Origin: Desulfosporosinus sp. FKB | Lineage (GTDB): Bacteria; Bacillota; Desulfitobacteriia; Desulfitobacteriales; Desulfitobacteriaceae | Reading direction: 5' to 3' | NCBI RefSeq assembly: GCF_002196705.1 | Contig: NZ_NADJ01000038.1 | Span: 303,420 to 367,419 of the forward strand | DNA length: 64,000 nucleotides | Shown: one piece after another, positions 17,245 to 26,331 of the stretch | Layout: the number at the start of each line of letters is the position of its first letter | Position numbering within the stretch: the stretch's first letter is position 1 | The notes under the pieces: model-generated | What the model saw: only the letters and a program-made list of their open reading frames with translations | Databases searched by the model: none | Told to the model about the DNA's origin: nothing | Translations under genes and position numbers: made by a program

Positions 17245-19464
17245 TTATCCCGGTTGAAAGGAAAGCCTTTGCTTCTTGGCATCGATTTGCTTTAAACGTT
17301 TCTCAAGATCATCGTTACCTCGTTCGACCCCTGCATAAACATCGTCTTCGCTGGCGTTTCCTTGAATGGTGATCTGGTAGGTAACTTGCATTACTTGGCC
17401 TAAAGCTCCTTGTGCTCCCCCTAAAATACTCTTTAGTTTAGAAACCGGCGATACAATTTCATCCTCATTACCTTCACCGATATTGGCCAAGATGCCCCCG
17501 GCTCTATGCCTAATGTATCCTCCTTGGGCAAGTTGGGGAATCTTGGGTATGTTTATACCAAATTGTTGACCACCAAGGCCAGGTACCCAATCAGGGATCT
17601 TAAAATTAATTTGGTTTATGCCGGAAATAGAAGCATTGATTAAGGTTATAACTGCATTCAACGGAGCTTTCAACAAAGTTCCCAGGGTACCAAAGATTCC
17701 GCTAAAAATTTTAGTAACCCCTTCCCAAGCACTTGACCAGTTCCCTGTGAAGACTCCCGAAATGAATTGAATGATTCCGTCCAGAATGTTGAACAAATTT
17801 TTGGCCAAGTTAGCGACAAAATTGATAATTCCCAAAGCAACAGTTCCAACCTCTGCTCCTACCATCGTGATTAAGCCGATGAGGAACTTCAGGATTGGAC
17901 TTATAATAGTCCATAAATTATTTACCATTTGGGCTATTCTCGGCATATAAGTCACAAAGGCACTGGCTACCAAGGGAACAATGTTCGTGGCTATAAAGTT
18001 AAATAGTTTTAACAATGGCGGCAAAACATTGTTTACAATAATACCGACAACTCCAGAAATCACCGGAGAGATTTTAATAAAAGCTCCGATAACCGACTGA
18101 GAAATCTTCTGGAATAAGGGAATCATTTTTACAAATCCTTGGCCGAATTTGAGAGCGAAGGATATGAGAGGAGGACCGTATTTCGACGCTATATCAGAGA
18201 TTGACTTTCCAAACGCTGCTATATTAGCTTTACCTTGTGAAAAGGCATTGATTACTGAAGCCTTTAGTCCTGAGAGAATGGATATTATTTTATTAACTTT
18301 ATCCTGTGTTCCCGCTTCATCAGGAAACATGGCGTAAAAAAAGTCGCCTGCCGATTTCATATCACCTTTAAGAAACGAAATTAAGCCTTTTGTTCCAAAT
18401 TCAAAATAACCAATCATGTTGGAAATGGCTCCGGCAGCGCCTTCGCCTAATGAGCTTTTAAAGGATGCCCAAAACGCCTGTGAAATGCTCGTTCCCGAGC
18501 TAAGATTTGTTTTAAATGTGGCAAACGATGAACTAATCTTATTAAACGATGTAGAGATTCCGCTAGACCCTGACGTGAAATAGTTTTTGATATTTTCTAT
18601 GACTTTTGGTCCTGTGGTCATTAAACTGTTAAACCCGATTAATATTCCATCCAGGAATGGCAACACTTTAGCCCCGATTGTCGCGCCTAATTGCGCTAAA
18701 TTGGTTTTTGCAATCCTAACCTGGTTGGCAAAGCTTTGCTGAGTCTTATTAAAATCGCCCTGAGCATCCTTAGATACACTGAGTAAGTAACCGTATCTCA
18801 TTTGAATTTGCTCAGCTTGAGACATGTTATTCCAGCTTTTCTTGATACCTTGGCTCAAGGCATAGGCCTGCAAGTTAGCAACGCTCATATTGATACCAAG
18901 ACTTTTTAGGGGCTCAGTTTCACCGGAAATACCGGACTTAATTTTTTCAAAGGAATCTCCTATGTCTAAATTATAAAAAGAAGCAAAGTCACCGGCCAGA
19001 CCGCTGAGATTTTCGCTCATATCGACGAGTTTGTCTCCAGCTATTCCACTAGACTTCATCATTGCTCCCATTGTCCCGGTGAATTGTTTGGCTTGTAATT
19101 CAGATAATCCAAAAGCATTAAGGGCTGTTTTGCTCCAAGCATCAATTTGCTTTGACCCGTTACCAAAGGTTGTGTCTACGACGTTTTGGACCTCATTCAG
19201 ATCCGAGGCCAATTCAATCGACTGTTTGGCAATTTCAGCAAACCCGATCCCGCCAGCTACACCAGCCGCCATTTTTACGACGTTTCCTAATCCTTCGCCG
19301 AGTCCTAAAAAACCCTTGCTTGCTTTTTCTGAAGCTGTAGCAGCTTCGATTTGCCGCTCATTTAAGTTACCCATCTGTCTTTGGGCAGATGCAAAGGTAC
19401 TGCCAAAGCTAGAACTTAACTTTGCTCCAAGTTGAAATGCGATTTGATAAAGTTTACTGGCCAT
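17245..19464 (-). CDS. Tail tape measure protein
   Basis: This 739-residue protein has an N-terminal helical segment (LGAKLSSSFGSTFASAQRQMGNLNERQIEAA), Gly-rich membrane-insertion stretches (NVVKMAAGVAGGIGFAEIAK), multiple hydrophobic helices in the middle (VGIIVNNVLPPLLKLFNFIA, FLIGLITMVGAEVGTVALGII) and a typical C-terminus (IPKIPQLAQGGYIRHRAGGILANIGEGNEDEIV). It sets tail length and aids DNA passage. Its ATG overlaps the stop of the frameshifted chaperone, as in P2 and lambda. Confidence 0.95.
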   Translation of the reverse strand: MASKLYQIAFQLGAKLSSSFGSTFASAQRQMGNLNERQIEAATASEKASKGFLGLGEGLGNVVKMAAGVAGGIGFAEIAKQSIELASDLNEVQNVVDTTFGNGSKQIDAWSKTALNAFGLSELQAKQFTGTMGAMMKSSGIAGDKLVDMSENLSGLAGDFASFYNLDIGDSFEKIKSGISGETEPLKSLGINMSVANLQAYALSQGIKKSWNNMSQAEQIQMRYGYLLSVSKDAQGDFNKTQQSFANQVRIAKTNLAQLGATIGAKVLPFLDGILIGFNSLMTTGPKVIENIKNYFTSGSSGISTSFNKISSSFATFKTNLSSGTSISQAFWASFKSSLGEGAAGAISNMIGYFEFGTKGLISFLKGDMKSAGDFFYAMFPDEAGTQDKVNKIISILSGLKASVINAFSQGKANIAAFGKSISDIASKYGPPLISFALKFGQGFVKMIPLFQKISQSVIGAFIKISPVISGVVGIIVNNVLPPLLKLFNFIATNIVPLVASAFVTYMPRIAQMVNNLWTIISPILKFLIGLITMVGAEVGTVALGIINFVANLAKNLFNILDGIIQFISGVFTGNWSSAWEGVTKIFSGIFGTLGTLLKAPLNAVITLINASISGINQINFKIPDWVPGLGGQQFGINIPKIPQLAQGGYIRHRAGGILANIGEGNEDEIVSPVSKLKSILGGAQGALGQVMQVTYQITIQGNASEDDVYAGVERGNDDLEKRLKQIDAKKQRLSFQPG

Positions 19465-19926
19465 CTGCAGTCACCTCTTTGATCTCTAAGGCAATATCGA
19501 GAAAATCCGAGATGTTTAACGTTAGATAAAATTCTATCGACGTGAAGGTATCCAAACCAAGACGGACAGCAGCTTTTCTCAGCCACTGTCCGTCTCCCTG
19601 TTTAATACCTAATTGTAAAAAAAACTTGAAATGATCGTTTTAATCTTAATGCCTTCCTTTGCGGGAAGAGCCTGAAAGAATTCGACAGGCTTATTCGAGA
19701 CCATGCTTGCAATGATACAGACATAACCTGTCGACATCTCGTTCATCATGGCGACCTGACCGGTTGAAATAAACATTTTATCAGCTCTCGCCAAGTCCAT
19801 GGTTGTTAACCTTTCCAGGCCTGACAAATCTACTTCGTTATAGTCTCTTCCTTCAAAGTTAAAGGTCTTATTAAATTCGACCAAATATTCATTACCCTTT
19901 TTTTCGATAACAACCACTTTTTCCAT
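19454..19926 (-). CDS. Frameshifted tail assembly chaperone (gpE+E'-like)
   Basis: If ribosomes slip -1 on the T-run at 19617-19624 near the end of the short chaperone frame, reading continues LQLGIKQGDGQWLRKAAVRL and then about 40 more residues including DTFTSIEFYLTLNISDFLD. It stops at TAA 19454-19456, overlapping the tape measure ATG. The extra frame is open for the whole interval, has no start of its own, and reads as a sensible tail chaperone tail. P2 E/E' and lambda G/GT use the same trick in the same place. Confidence 0.85.
19609..19926 (-). CDS. Tail assembly chaperone, short form
   Basis: This 105-residue protein has VVVIEKKGNEYLVEFNKTFNFEGRDYNEVDLSGL and then DLARADKMFISTG, the pattern of Phage_TAC/gp41-type proteins encoded between tail tube and tape measure genes. 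It chaperones the tape measure protein during tail assembly. The short form ends SSFFYN directly on the slippery run, so it and the longer fusion would be made in a set ratio. Confidence 0.88.
   Translation of the reverse strand: MEKVVVIEKKGNEYLVEFNKTFNFEGRDYNEVDLSGLERLTTMDLARADKMFISTGQVAMMNEMSTGYVCIIASMVSNKPVEFFQALPAKEGIKIKTIISSFFYN
19617..19624 (-). promoter_or_regulatory. Programmed -1 frameshift site
   Basis: Eight consecutive T on the minus strand place T_TTT_TTT in the chaperone frame, which fits the X_XXY_YYZ slippery rule. The stop of the short frame follows two codons later. Confidence 0.8.
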
Positions 19927-19937
19927 TGCAAATCCTC

Positions 19938-20459
19938 CTAAATTTGATTGCGGATATCGGCAAGAACGTCGACACCAAAGACATTGTAAATAAAATTGAT
20001 CTTGTCGAGTTCTAGCAGGGTATTCCCATTTTCCTCAATCTTGATATAAAGCACTTCAAATGTATTCTTCGTGCCTGTAGCCTTCCCAGGTGAAATTTTG
20101 CCCAGATCTACGCCCTTGGTTAACACTTTTAAGGTAATCTTCAAGGGTCTATATTGCATTTGTCCGCCCGCGACATCATAACTCTGTTGCGAAGCGCGAA
20201 GAACCAAGGATTTTGTTCCCGGAACCAAGAGTTTTGCTGAGTCTTCGCTCACGGTATTAAAACTAAGGTCCATTTCAATCTTGCCAAAATGGCCGGGAAC
20301 TGGACTTTCATACTCGCCTGCTAGCCCAGCCCCCGAAACTGTTTCGGTCATAGGTTCAAGTTTTGGGAGTGTCGCATCTGCATTGACGCCAATTAGCTTT
20401 TCGTTGTCAAAATAGACGTTGTAATTGATCACTTTTTCTGGAATTGCATTAACGGACAT
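19938..20459 (-). CDS. Major tail tube protein (P2 FII-like)
   Basis: This 173-residue protein begins with the P2-FII pattern IPEKVINYNVYFDNEKLIGV, continues ATLPKLEPMTETVSGAGLAGEYESP, and has strand-rich remaining sequence (YRPLKITLKVLTKG). It polymerises into the inner tail tube. The one-base junction with the sheath stop indicates coupled translation with the sheath gene. Confidence 0.94.
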   Translation of the reverse strand: MSVNAIPEKVINYNVYFDNEKLIGVNADATLPKLEPMTETVSGAGLAGEYESPVPGHFGKIEMDLSFNTVSEDSAKLLVPGTKSLVLRASQQSYDVAGGQMQYRPLKITLKVLTKGVDLGKISPGKATGTKNTFEVLYIKIEENGNTLLELDKINFIYNVFGVDVLADIRNQI

Positions 20460-21925
20460 TATTGACCACCTCCAAAGAGGGCTGCCTGAAGAATATTCGG
20501 ATCAAATTGAAGCACATCAATGATATTTTCAGCCGGAGGAAATGCCCCAATCGATTGGATAAACTGAATTTGGCCACCCTGAATTGCACTTATGGGGTTA
20601 TCTTGTTGCCTGAATTCAATCTTTGCCCCAGCAATTTGCCCCGCCGCTTGATATCCGTTGGCTTTGATATTTTCATCATCTACAACGGATTCAATAAGGC
20701 GGTAATTCGTTGGATCATCAGCCTTCGAGAAGAAATCCACAATAAACGAATTTCCCCACCAATCGAAGATCCGGCGAACCGGAATAAAGCGGTCTTTCAC
20801 GTCCGTTGATGAGGGATAAATCCCGGTATTATTCCCCCAAGAACGCCACCCCGCCATATTAATAGCGGTTACAATCCCATTGCCGTTTAATTCGTTCGCC
20901 TGCAGCATATCCAAATAAATTTCAGTGCCATCGGCTAGAACTGTAGCATCAATGGGCAATACTTTGTTCGAAGGAGATTTATACGGGACACTATTGTTTT
21001 GGGCATCCGTATAGGAGATTAATGCTGCCATCACTGCGCTGTACCAATAAATCTTGCTGCCGACTTTGAGCTTTGGCCAAAGGACAATATCGCGCTTATC
21101 CGTATAGCCATTGGTCGTTTTCCATGATGCTACCGCTGTATAATCCTTAACGGCAGAGCAATCGACATCAAGAACAACTTCGGCGCTAAAACATCCATTA
21201 ATTGCGGAACTATTGGCATTTAAGGCTTCCTTAACCTCTGGCTTATGACTCCATCCGGGGGCAAGTAATAGCCCCGGTACAAGGGCAAGCCGGGGAAATA
21301 CCTGTTGAACGCATTCAATTCCTTTATAGGTACCCGTTGCCGAAATATAACTCCCGATAATATCCGTTTCCGTGACCTTCGACGGATCGATTTTTTTACA
21401 GGTAACTTTTAACTGCGTGGCATCTGAAGGAATATCACCGGTGCTGACAACTGTTATGATCGGATACCCATCAGCATCAAAGGAAACTGTGTAATCGGTT
21501 CCTTTGCTATAGGTTGTCGTGCCCGTGCTGTCCTTGACAACGAATGTATTGTCTAGAAGAACGCCAAACGTGTTTACCTTAGCTGAATTGTTGACAATAG
21601 CCACGGTTTGTTCTGGCACGTCCACATTATGGACAGCGGGATCTAAAACATTAATAAGCACTAATGGGCTAACGCCAAACAGGTTGAAACAAGCGTCAAT
21701 CGACTGGCAAAGCGTATAATTGTCGAAATCGTCGCTATACCCTACTGCAGCCTTCGCTTCATCAAGGTAATGGACTACAATAGGCTTGTTAACCGCCGCG
21801 GCCGGATCAGCCAACAAATTAACCGGCGCCGTACCGATGACAACCTGCACTGACGACAGAGATTCAATGGGCTCCGTGACAGGCGTTGCCAGCTCTTGAA
21901 TGGAAATTCCATGTTGATAAGCCAT
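20459..21925 (-). CDS. Tail sheath protein
   Basis: This 488-residue protein opens with YQHGISIQELATPVTEPI and VQVVIGTAPVNL, typical of contractile sheath subunits. The C-terminal domain contains GWRSWGNNTGIYPSSTDVKDRFIPVRRIFDWWGNSF, the conserved sheath core. It forms the contractile outer tube. Gene order sheath, tube, chaperone, tape measure is the standard myovirus one. Confidence 0.96.
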   Translation of the reverse strand: MAYQHGISIQELATPVTEPIESLSSVQVVIGTAPVNLLADPAAAVNKPIVVHYLDEAKAAVGYSDDFDNYTLCQSIDACFNLFGVSPLVLINVLDPAVHNVDVPEQTVAIVNNSAKVNTFGVLLDNTFVVKDSTGTTTYSKGTDYTVSFDADGYPIITVVSTGDIPSDATQLKVTCKKIDPSKVTETDIIGSYISATGTYKGIECVQQVFPRLALVPGLLLAPGWSHKPEVKEALNANSSAINGCFSAEVVLDVDCSAVKDYTAVASWKTTNGYTDKRDIVLWPKLKVGSKIYWYSAVMAALISYTDAQNNSVPYKSPSNKVLPIDATVLADGTEIYLDMLQANELNGNGIVTAINMAGWRSWGNNTGIYPSSTDVKDRFIPVRRIFDWWGNSFIVDFFSKADDPTNYRLIESVVDDENIKANGYQAAGQIAGAKIEFRQQDNPISAIQGGQIQFIQSIGAFPPAENIIDVLQFDPNILQAALFGGGQ

Positions 21926-21926
21926 C

Positions 21927-22406
21927 TTAAGTTAATCCCTCCTCATCATCAAAAAGTAACTTAGGCACGGTCCAATTAGTTTCCATGCCTCCAAAATAGT
22001 AGGGGCAGACATCCTCTTCATTGACCGTCCATTTATAGGGGTAAACACATTCAAACTGTTTGTTGAAAATGCGTTTTTTAAAGAGATGCTGCCGTATTTT
22101 TTCCAAAACATTGAGTACATCTTTATGACCTTGGTTGCTTTCATCGTCGTCAAACGTTCCGACGACAAACATAAGCTTGCAAGTATCGCCCGATTCTTCA
22201 TCGACGCCCTCGCCCTCTTGGATCCGGACGACAACATAAGGGAATGGCGAAATAGTATTCTCGTGCTCATCTTTCTTTGGAACAGGCAAACATTGAGGAT
22301 AAATATTCACTGCTACATACTCGCCATCAGGATTCTTAAGCTGCATTCCGCTGAACAGAGAGCCCATCTCTTTAACCAGAACGTCCTGTAACTCGGTAGG
22401 TATCAT
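21927..22406 (-). CDS. Putative tail completion/terminator protein
   Basis: This 159-residue protein contains FPYVVVRIQEGEGVDEESGDTCKLMFVVGTFD and then HKDVLNVLEKIRQHLF, a strand-helix layout like tail terminator or head-tail closure proteins. It lies between the gpZ-like gene and the sheath, where such genes occur. The assignment rests on position and predicted fold; no diagnostic motif is present. Confidence 0.65.
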   Translation of the reverse strand: MIPTELQDVLVKEMGSLFSGMQLKNPDGEYVAVNIYPQCLPVPKKDEHENTISPFPYVVVRIQEGEGVDEESGDTCKLMFVVGTFDDDESNQGHKDVLNVLEKIRQHLFKKRIFNKQFECVYPYKWTVNEEDVCPYYFGGMETNWTVPKLLFDDEEGLT

Positions 22407-22408
22407 TC

Positions 22409-22960
22409 TTAACCGCTCTCCAATATCCTTTGAATTTCATGATCAAGCCGTTGATCAAACATTTTGGACGCTTCGGATTCAACAAACTGCCTGACACTTG
22501 AACTTCCTAACATTTGAGGAACCGCAGGGCCATAAAGCTGCTCGATAGGAAGACGGCTCTTTCCCGTACGGCGAAAAACCTTATTTCCGTTGATGTCGGC
22601 CACAAAAGCCCCTACGATTTCTTTGAGACCCGTCTTTTTTACCTGGACTTTTAGAACGCTTGGCGGCTTCTTAGGTCTCGGATTCGAAGGGCTTACTTTA
22701 AATTTAATTAAGGGAATTCGTTCCCCCGTCGATTTCACGACGGCCCCAAGAGTCGTCCTATTGGCTTGCGTAATTTTAATGGTACTCCGAACGTCACCGG
22801 CTTTAATTTGATAATCCTCTCGGACTTTCTTAACCGCATTAGTCCGGGCATTTTGAGCCGCCCGATTTAAGGCCCTGGCAATAACATTGGGAGCCTTATT
22901 TTTAAAGCTCCCAAGTCGTTCTTCAACTTCTTTTAGTTTTTCGGCGTCAATCGTAATCAT
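22409..22960 (-). CDS. Minor tail protein Z-like
   Basis: This 183-residue basic protein begins MITIDAEKLKEVEERLGSFKNKAP. VIARALNRAAQNARTNAVKKVREDYQIKAGDV is the signature of the prophage minor tail protein Z family. It ends with a helical region. It helps connect the tail to the head. The start at 22960 has GGAGG nine bases upstream; an in-frame upstream extension overlaps the previous gene and is discounted. Confidence 0.88.
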   Translation of the reverse strand: MITIDAEKLKEVEERLGSFKNKAPNVIARALNRAAQNARTNAVKKVREDYQIKAGDVRSTIKITQANRTTLGAVVKSTGERIPLIKFKVSPSNPRPKKPPSVLKVQVKKTGLKEIVGAFVADINGNKVFRRTGKSRLPIEQLYGPAVPQMLGSSSVRQFVESEASKMFDQRLDHEIQRILESG

Positions 22961-23274
22961 GAGCCAATAGCCTCCAGGATAATCGTGCAAACACCATCAT
23001 TCTCTTGATAATCCGAAGCGTGGTATTTTTTACCATCAAACTTAATAATCTGAGATTTGATTGAAGGTTTTAGCCCCCATTCAGACTTCCGGACATGAAA
23101 AAGGAGGTCTCCTAAATAGGTACCCTCTGCTGCTTTGAGTTTCCGCTCTTTAAGCTCTTCGTTGTCAGGAACAATGGTCATGAGTTTATCGTCAATGATG
23201 TGCTCTTCGCCCAATTCATCAAGATTAAAGAAAATATCTAAATCGCTGGCTAGATAATCTTTAAAATTAGCCAT
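22957..23274 (-). CDS. Head-tail joining protein
   Basis: This 105-residue protein begins MANFKDYLASDLDIFFNLDELG, continues with a central GTYLGDLLFHVRKSEWG, and closes with beta strands (DGVCTIILEAI). This resembles small head-tail joining proteins that follow the capsid in siphophage and myophage gene maps. It overlaps the Z-like gene by four bases and the preceding gene by eight, so the block is coupled. Confidence 0.7.
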   Translation of the reverse strand: MANFKDYLASDLDIFFNLDELGEEHIIDDKLMTIVPDNEELKERKLKAAEGTYLGDLLFHVRKSEWGLKPSIKSQIIKFDGKKYHASDYQENDGVCTIILEAIGS

Positions 23275-23620
23275 TTGCGGCCGCCGTGGTAGAAGGAGCT
23301 GCGGAAGAATTAGCCGGATCAGCAGGAGTTACCGGAGGCATAGACGTTGCTGGTCCTTCAGGCGTCTCACTTGGAGAAGTTGCCGTTTCGGCTTGTGCTG
23401 GAGTTTGTACAGATGAATCTGTTGGGGGTGCAGAAGTTTCGGGAGCAGCAGGGGGAACATTTGATTTTGAATTTTGTTTAGCTCCTTCTATCGCCTTTTC
23501 GGCAATACCTTTTGAAATAAGCTTGTCTTCTTCAGCTTGAGAAAGCCCTTTGACCGTTTCCCCAACTTTATATGATTTATTTTTAAACCGTATATACCCT
23601 TCTTTAACAATAATAGCCAC
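23267..23620 (-). CDS. Head-region protein with Pro/Ala/Ser-rich tail
   Basis: Residues 1-50 form a compact domain (YIRFKNKSYKVGETVKGLSQAEEDKLISKG). The rest is low-complexity Pro/Ala/Ser/Thr with no obvious fold. Small proteins with this N-terminal domain commonly follow the capsid gene in Firmicutes phages, and I infer a head-completion role. The low-complexity tail may be surface exposed. It overlaps the next gene. Confidence 0.65.
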   Translation of the reverse strand: MAIIVKEGYIRFKNKSYKVGETVKGLSQAEEDKLISKGIAEKAIEGAKQNSKSNVPPAAPETSAPPTDSSVQTPAQAETATSPSETPEGPATSMPPVTPADPANSSAAPSTTAAANG

Positions 23621-23647
23621 GTTCTTTATCCTCCCTTAATCTGTAAA

Positions 23648-24703
23648 TTAAAGAACTGTTCCTACATACCAAGAATCAACTTCCTGGGGAACTGTCAACG
23701 GCCGGCTATGGAGCGCTAAGAATCGTTGCGGCGGATCTTCTTCGATCCATGTTTGGGCGGCTTTTTCGCCAACGATCGAACGGAATCCGCTTGCTGTTGT
23801 AGCATCGGTCAGCTTAATTTCGCCGTAATAAATGGTAGTCTTAGCATTGGTGGAACCTAGCAAAACAGTACCAGGGGGAACGATGGGACTTTCCGTCGGG
23901 TTGGCAGGATCCGTCCAGTCATCTAAGAACCATTCGTTATAAATATAAATCGGCATGTTATACTTAAGGATCATGCCGCCATAGATGACATTCTCCGATA
24001 ACTGACGGGGATTGAGTTGCAGAACATTTAGATTGAGACTTAATTGATCTAAATAGCCTTGTGCTTTAACTCTGGTCATAAAGGCATTATAGGCATCCGA
24101 AGACATCAAGCAAACGTTGGGAGTATGGTATCCATTCTGTTGGCAAATAAGAACCCAGCGATCAATGTCCGCCATTGGATCGCTAGTATCAGCGCTCCAA
24201 AGTGCTCCCCCGGCAAGTGCTTCTTTATTCGTAAATCCAAAATCAATTTCGTAGTTAACACCTTCACCGATAACCGGTATTTTTCCGGTTAACATTGCTC
24301 TGGAAGCCATCCATTCTTCACGACGGATATTCATATCGTTAAAGTCGTTTAAGGCATTAGTGAGCATGATCAAGCCTCTTTCTTCAGCTGCCACGGCATT
24401 ATAAAGACCTTCGCCCGGTAATCTTACAGAAATATCCTCAACGCCAGTTACGTCTTTTGGTTTGAGCAACGGAGTCTTAAAAGTATTGGTCTTATAACCA
24501 ATTTTCTCAATGGTCTTCCCGGCACTTTTAGGGCTGACAAAGGGCGAAATTCGTCGTTTCCCCTTGTAAAAATCAACATCAACCGTGTCACCGAGAATGG
24601 GCAAATGCCTATTGAAAAAGGTATCCCTGAAAAATCCTCCGGTGGCCGGCATAACGCTTACGAGTTGGTCCATAACTCTGGGATCATAAATATTGATTGG
24701 CAT
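23648..24703 (-). CDS. Major capsid protein (lambda gpE family)
   Basis: This 351-residue protein opens MPINIYDPRVMDQLVSVMPA and continues FFRDTFFNRHLP. EERGLIMLTNALNDFNDMNIRREEWMASRAMLTGK is the core of the Phage_cap_E family. The C-terminal SFRSIVGEKAAQTWIEEDPPQRFLALHSRPL-like region is also typical of the family. It builds the icosahedral head. The decoration protein and nested scaffold genes come just before it, as in lambda. Confidence 0.95.
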   Translation of the reverse strand: MPINIYDPRVMDQLVSVMPATGGFFRDTFFNRHLPILGDTVDVDFYKGKRRISPFVSPKSAGKTIEKIGYKTNTFKTPLLKPKDVTGVEDISVRLPGEGLYNAVAAEERGLIMLTNALNDFNDMNIRREEWMASRAMLTGKIPVIGEGVNYEIDFGFTNKEALAGGALWSADTSDPMADIDRWVLICQQNGYHTPNVCLMSSDAYNAFMTRVKAQGYLDQLSLNLNVLQLNPRQLSENVIYGGMILKYNMPIYIYNEWFLDDWTDPANPTESPIVPPGTVLLGSTNAKTTIYYGEIKLTDATTASGFRSIVGEKAAQTWIEEDPPQRFLALHSRPLTVPQEVDSWYVGTVL

Positions 24704-24730
24704 GTAAGTTTCCCCCTCTTATTGTTTGAT

Positions 24731-25135
24731 TTACTGCTTAACTGCTTGCCTGAGGTAAATATTTTGGGCCGCTAGGATATCCCGGTTGTCATCGGCCGTA
24801 GAGGCTCCACCGAAACGCATCGAATTCTCGTTGAAAACCCCAGCTCGATACCCGATGGTTTTGGCTGTAACTCCCGCTCCGGTTGTAATATCTTCGGATG
24901 CTACCGCATAAAAACTGTTTTCGTCAGCAGCTCCTGACGGCCTAACAAAATTAGTAGCGACAGTTCGATTGGTAGTCCCAACGGCTCCCTCAACGGCAAT
25001 GGTTTCAGTGACCTTTTTCTCAAGTAAGTCGCCACGTAGAATCGTTTGGTTCTCTCCAATGGTGATTTCTTCCGTTACAACGTCAATATTCCCGGCAAAA
25101 AGATTGTCATAGGTCAATGTGTCAAGATTTGGCAT
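24731..25135 (-). CDS. Head decoration protein (lambda gpD-like)
   Basis: This 134-residue protein shows the HDPD pattern: VVTEEITIGENQTILRGDLLEK, then FYAVASEDITTGAGVT and GYRAGVFNENSMRFGG. It would sit as trimers on the capsid and stabilise packed DNA. Its start abuts the stop of the protease gene, and the capsid gene follows. Confidence 0.9.
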   Translation of the reverse strand: MPNLDTLTYDNLFAGNIDVVTEEITIGENQTILRGDLLEKKVTETIAVEGAVGTTNRTVATNFVRPSGAADENSFYAVASEDITTGAGVTAKTIGYRAGVFNENSMRFGGASTADDNRDILAAQNIYLRQAVKQ

Positions 25136-25518
25136 TATTTATTACCTCCTTCTGCAATCCCAAGGGTTTTCTTGGCAATTGCTGTAACCCTGTTTAGGAT
25201 CCCTGTTACTTCGTCTGGTTTAGTATCATCAGATGCGCTGCCGGGAACTTGATTTGCATTATTGGCATCAGCTTCAGCCTGAGCAACATAGGCTGAATTG
25301 ATCATTTTCCCTTCCTGTAAGGCTTTAAAAAGCACGCTTTCAGCCGTTGCCCCGTCTTCATACTTGGCCTTGGCCAAAAACTCCGGATCAACTTTGCCAT
25401 TTAAGACATCAAACGCCTTGAGCCGTTCGGTTTCGGCCTTAACTGCGTTCACTCTTCCCTCATTGATAGCCGCATTGTAGATGTCCGGATGCTTTTCTTT
25501 GAGTTCAGCCAAATCCAT
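25135..25518 (-). CDS. Nested scaffold protein (internal start)
   Basis: Within the protease gene and in the same frame, an ATG at 25518 is preceded by GAGGAGGAAACG, as good as any ribosome site in the window. The 127-residue product (MDLAELKEKHPDIY...) is helical with an acidic/Ala-rich middle and a basic end (RVTAIAKKTLGIAEGGNK). This mirrors lambda C/Nu3, where the scaffold is translated from inside the protease gene. Confidence 0.78.
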   Translation of the reverse strand: MDLAELKEKHPDIYNAAINEGRVNAVKAETERLKAFDVLNGKVDPEFLAKAKYEDGATAESVLFKALQEGKMINSAYVAQAEADANNANQVPGSASDDTKPDEVTGILNRVTAIAKKTLGIAEGGNK

Positions 25519-26331
25519 AATCGTTTCCTCCTCATTATGTTTATTTTGAGGCACCAAAATGGCGCCAGAATCTAAGAGCGTCATCAAATGCTTTATGGAT
25601 TCATTCGCGCTATTGATGACTGAAAGCCTATTGTAGGCAAAATTCATGACATCACCTGGTTTTTCGCCGGTTTGGTAAAGAATATCGTCGGCAAAGCCTT
25701 CCTTCGTGGCGACATTAGCGCTCATATAGGTTTCATCATCCATCATGCTGGAGATTTTATCCCTTGCTATTCCTGTTTTATTAGCATAAGCGTTAATGAT
25801 GGTGTCTTTAATGACGTCAAGCACATCGGCAGCTTTTCTCATGTCGCTTGCATACCCTTGGACGCTCGATAATGGGTTATGAACCATCAGAATTGCGACA
25901 GGAGCCATGAGAATTTGGTCACAGGCCATAAGAGGGATGGTTCCGGCGCTCATGGCCTTACTTCCCACCTTGCCGGTGATGGTTGACCCTGTCTGCTTAT
26001 GTTCCATGAGAGCAACATACATACCGGTCGCTGCAAAGACGTTGCCGCCATAGCTATCCACCCAAAGCGTAAGGTCTTTCCCGGCATATTGGGAAAGTTC
26101 ATCGCGAAAAGCATTCGGCGCAGCAGACGGAATACCGTACCACTCATATAACCAGGCGTCCTCATCGTCAACAATAGTACCCTCAATGCGAAGTTCAACG
26201 CACTCGGGCTCTGTTTCGGTGGCCGCATTCATGACAAAGTTCCAATATCTAGTTTTAGGTGTTTTCATCGGGTTTGTCGCTTGCCCCATTATTGGCTTGT
26301 TGCCGTTTACTGGGGCTAATTGCTGGCCCAT
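25135..26331 (-). CDS. ClpP-type head maturation protease with scaffold domain
   Basis: This 398-residue protein has an S14/ClpP domain: LTLWVDSYGGNVFAATGMY, the nucleophile region GSKAMSAGTIPLMA, and the His in ILMVHNPLSSVQG, over about residues 30-230. A helical region (MDLAELKEKHPDIYNAAINEG onward) follows and serves as the scaffold in such fusions. It processes the prohead. The ATG at 26331 has GGAGG nearby, and the gene overlaps the end of the portal gene by 77 bases. An internal start makes the scaffold separately. Confidence 0.94.
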   Translation of the reverse strand: MGQQLAPVNGNKPIMGQATNPMKTPKTRYWNFVMNAATETEPECVELRIEGTIVDDEDAWLYEWYGIPSAAPNAFRDELSQYAGKDLTLWVDSYGGNVFAATGMYVALMEHKQTGSTITGKVGSKAMSAGTIPLMACDQILMAPVAILMVHNPLSSVQGYASDMRKAADVLDVIKDTIINAYANKTGIARDKISSMMDDETYMSANVATKEGFADDILYQTGEKPGDVMNFAYNRLSVINSANESIKHLMTLLDSGAILVPQNKHNEEETIMDLAELKEKHPDIYNAAINEGRVNAVKAETERLKAFDVLNGKVDPEFLAKAKYEDGATAESVLFKALQEGKMINSAYVAQAEADANNANQVPGSASDDTKPDEVTGILNRVTAIAKKTLGIAEGGNK

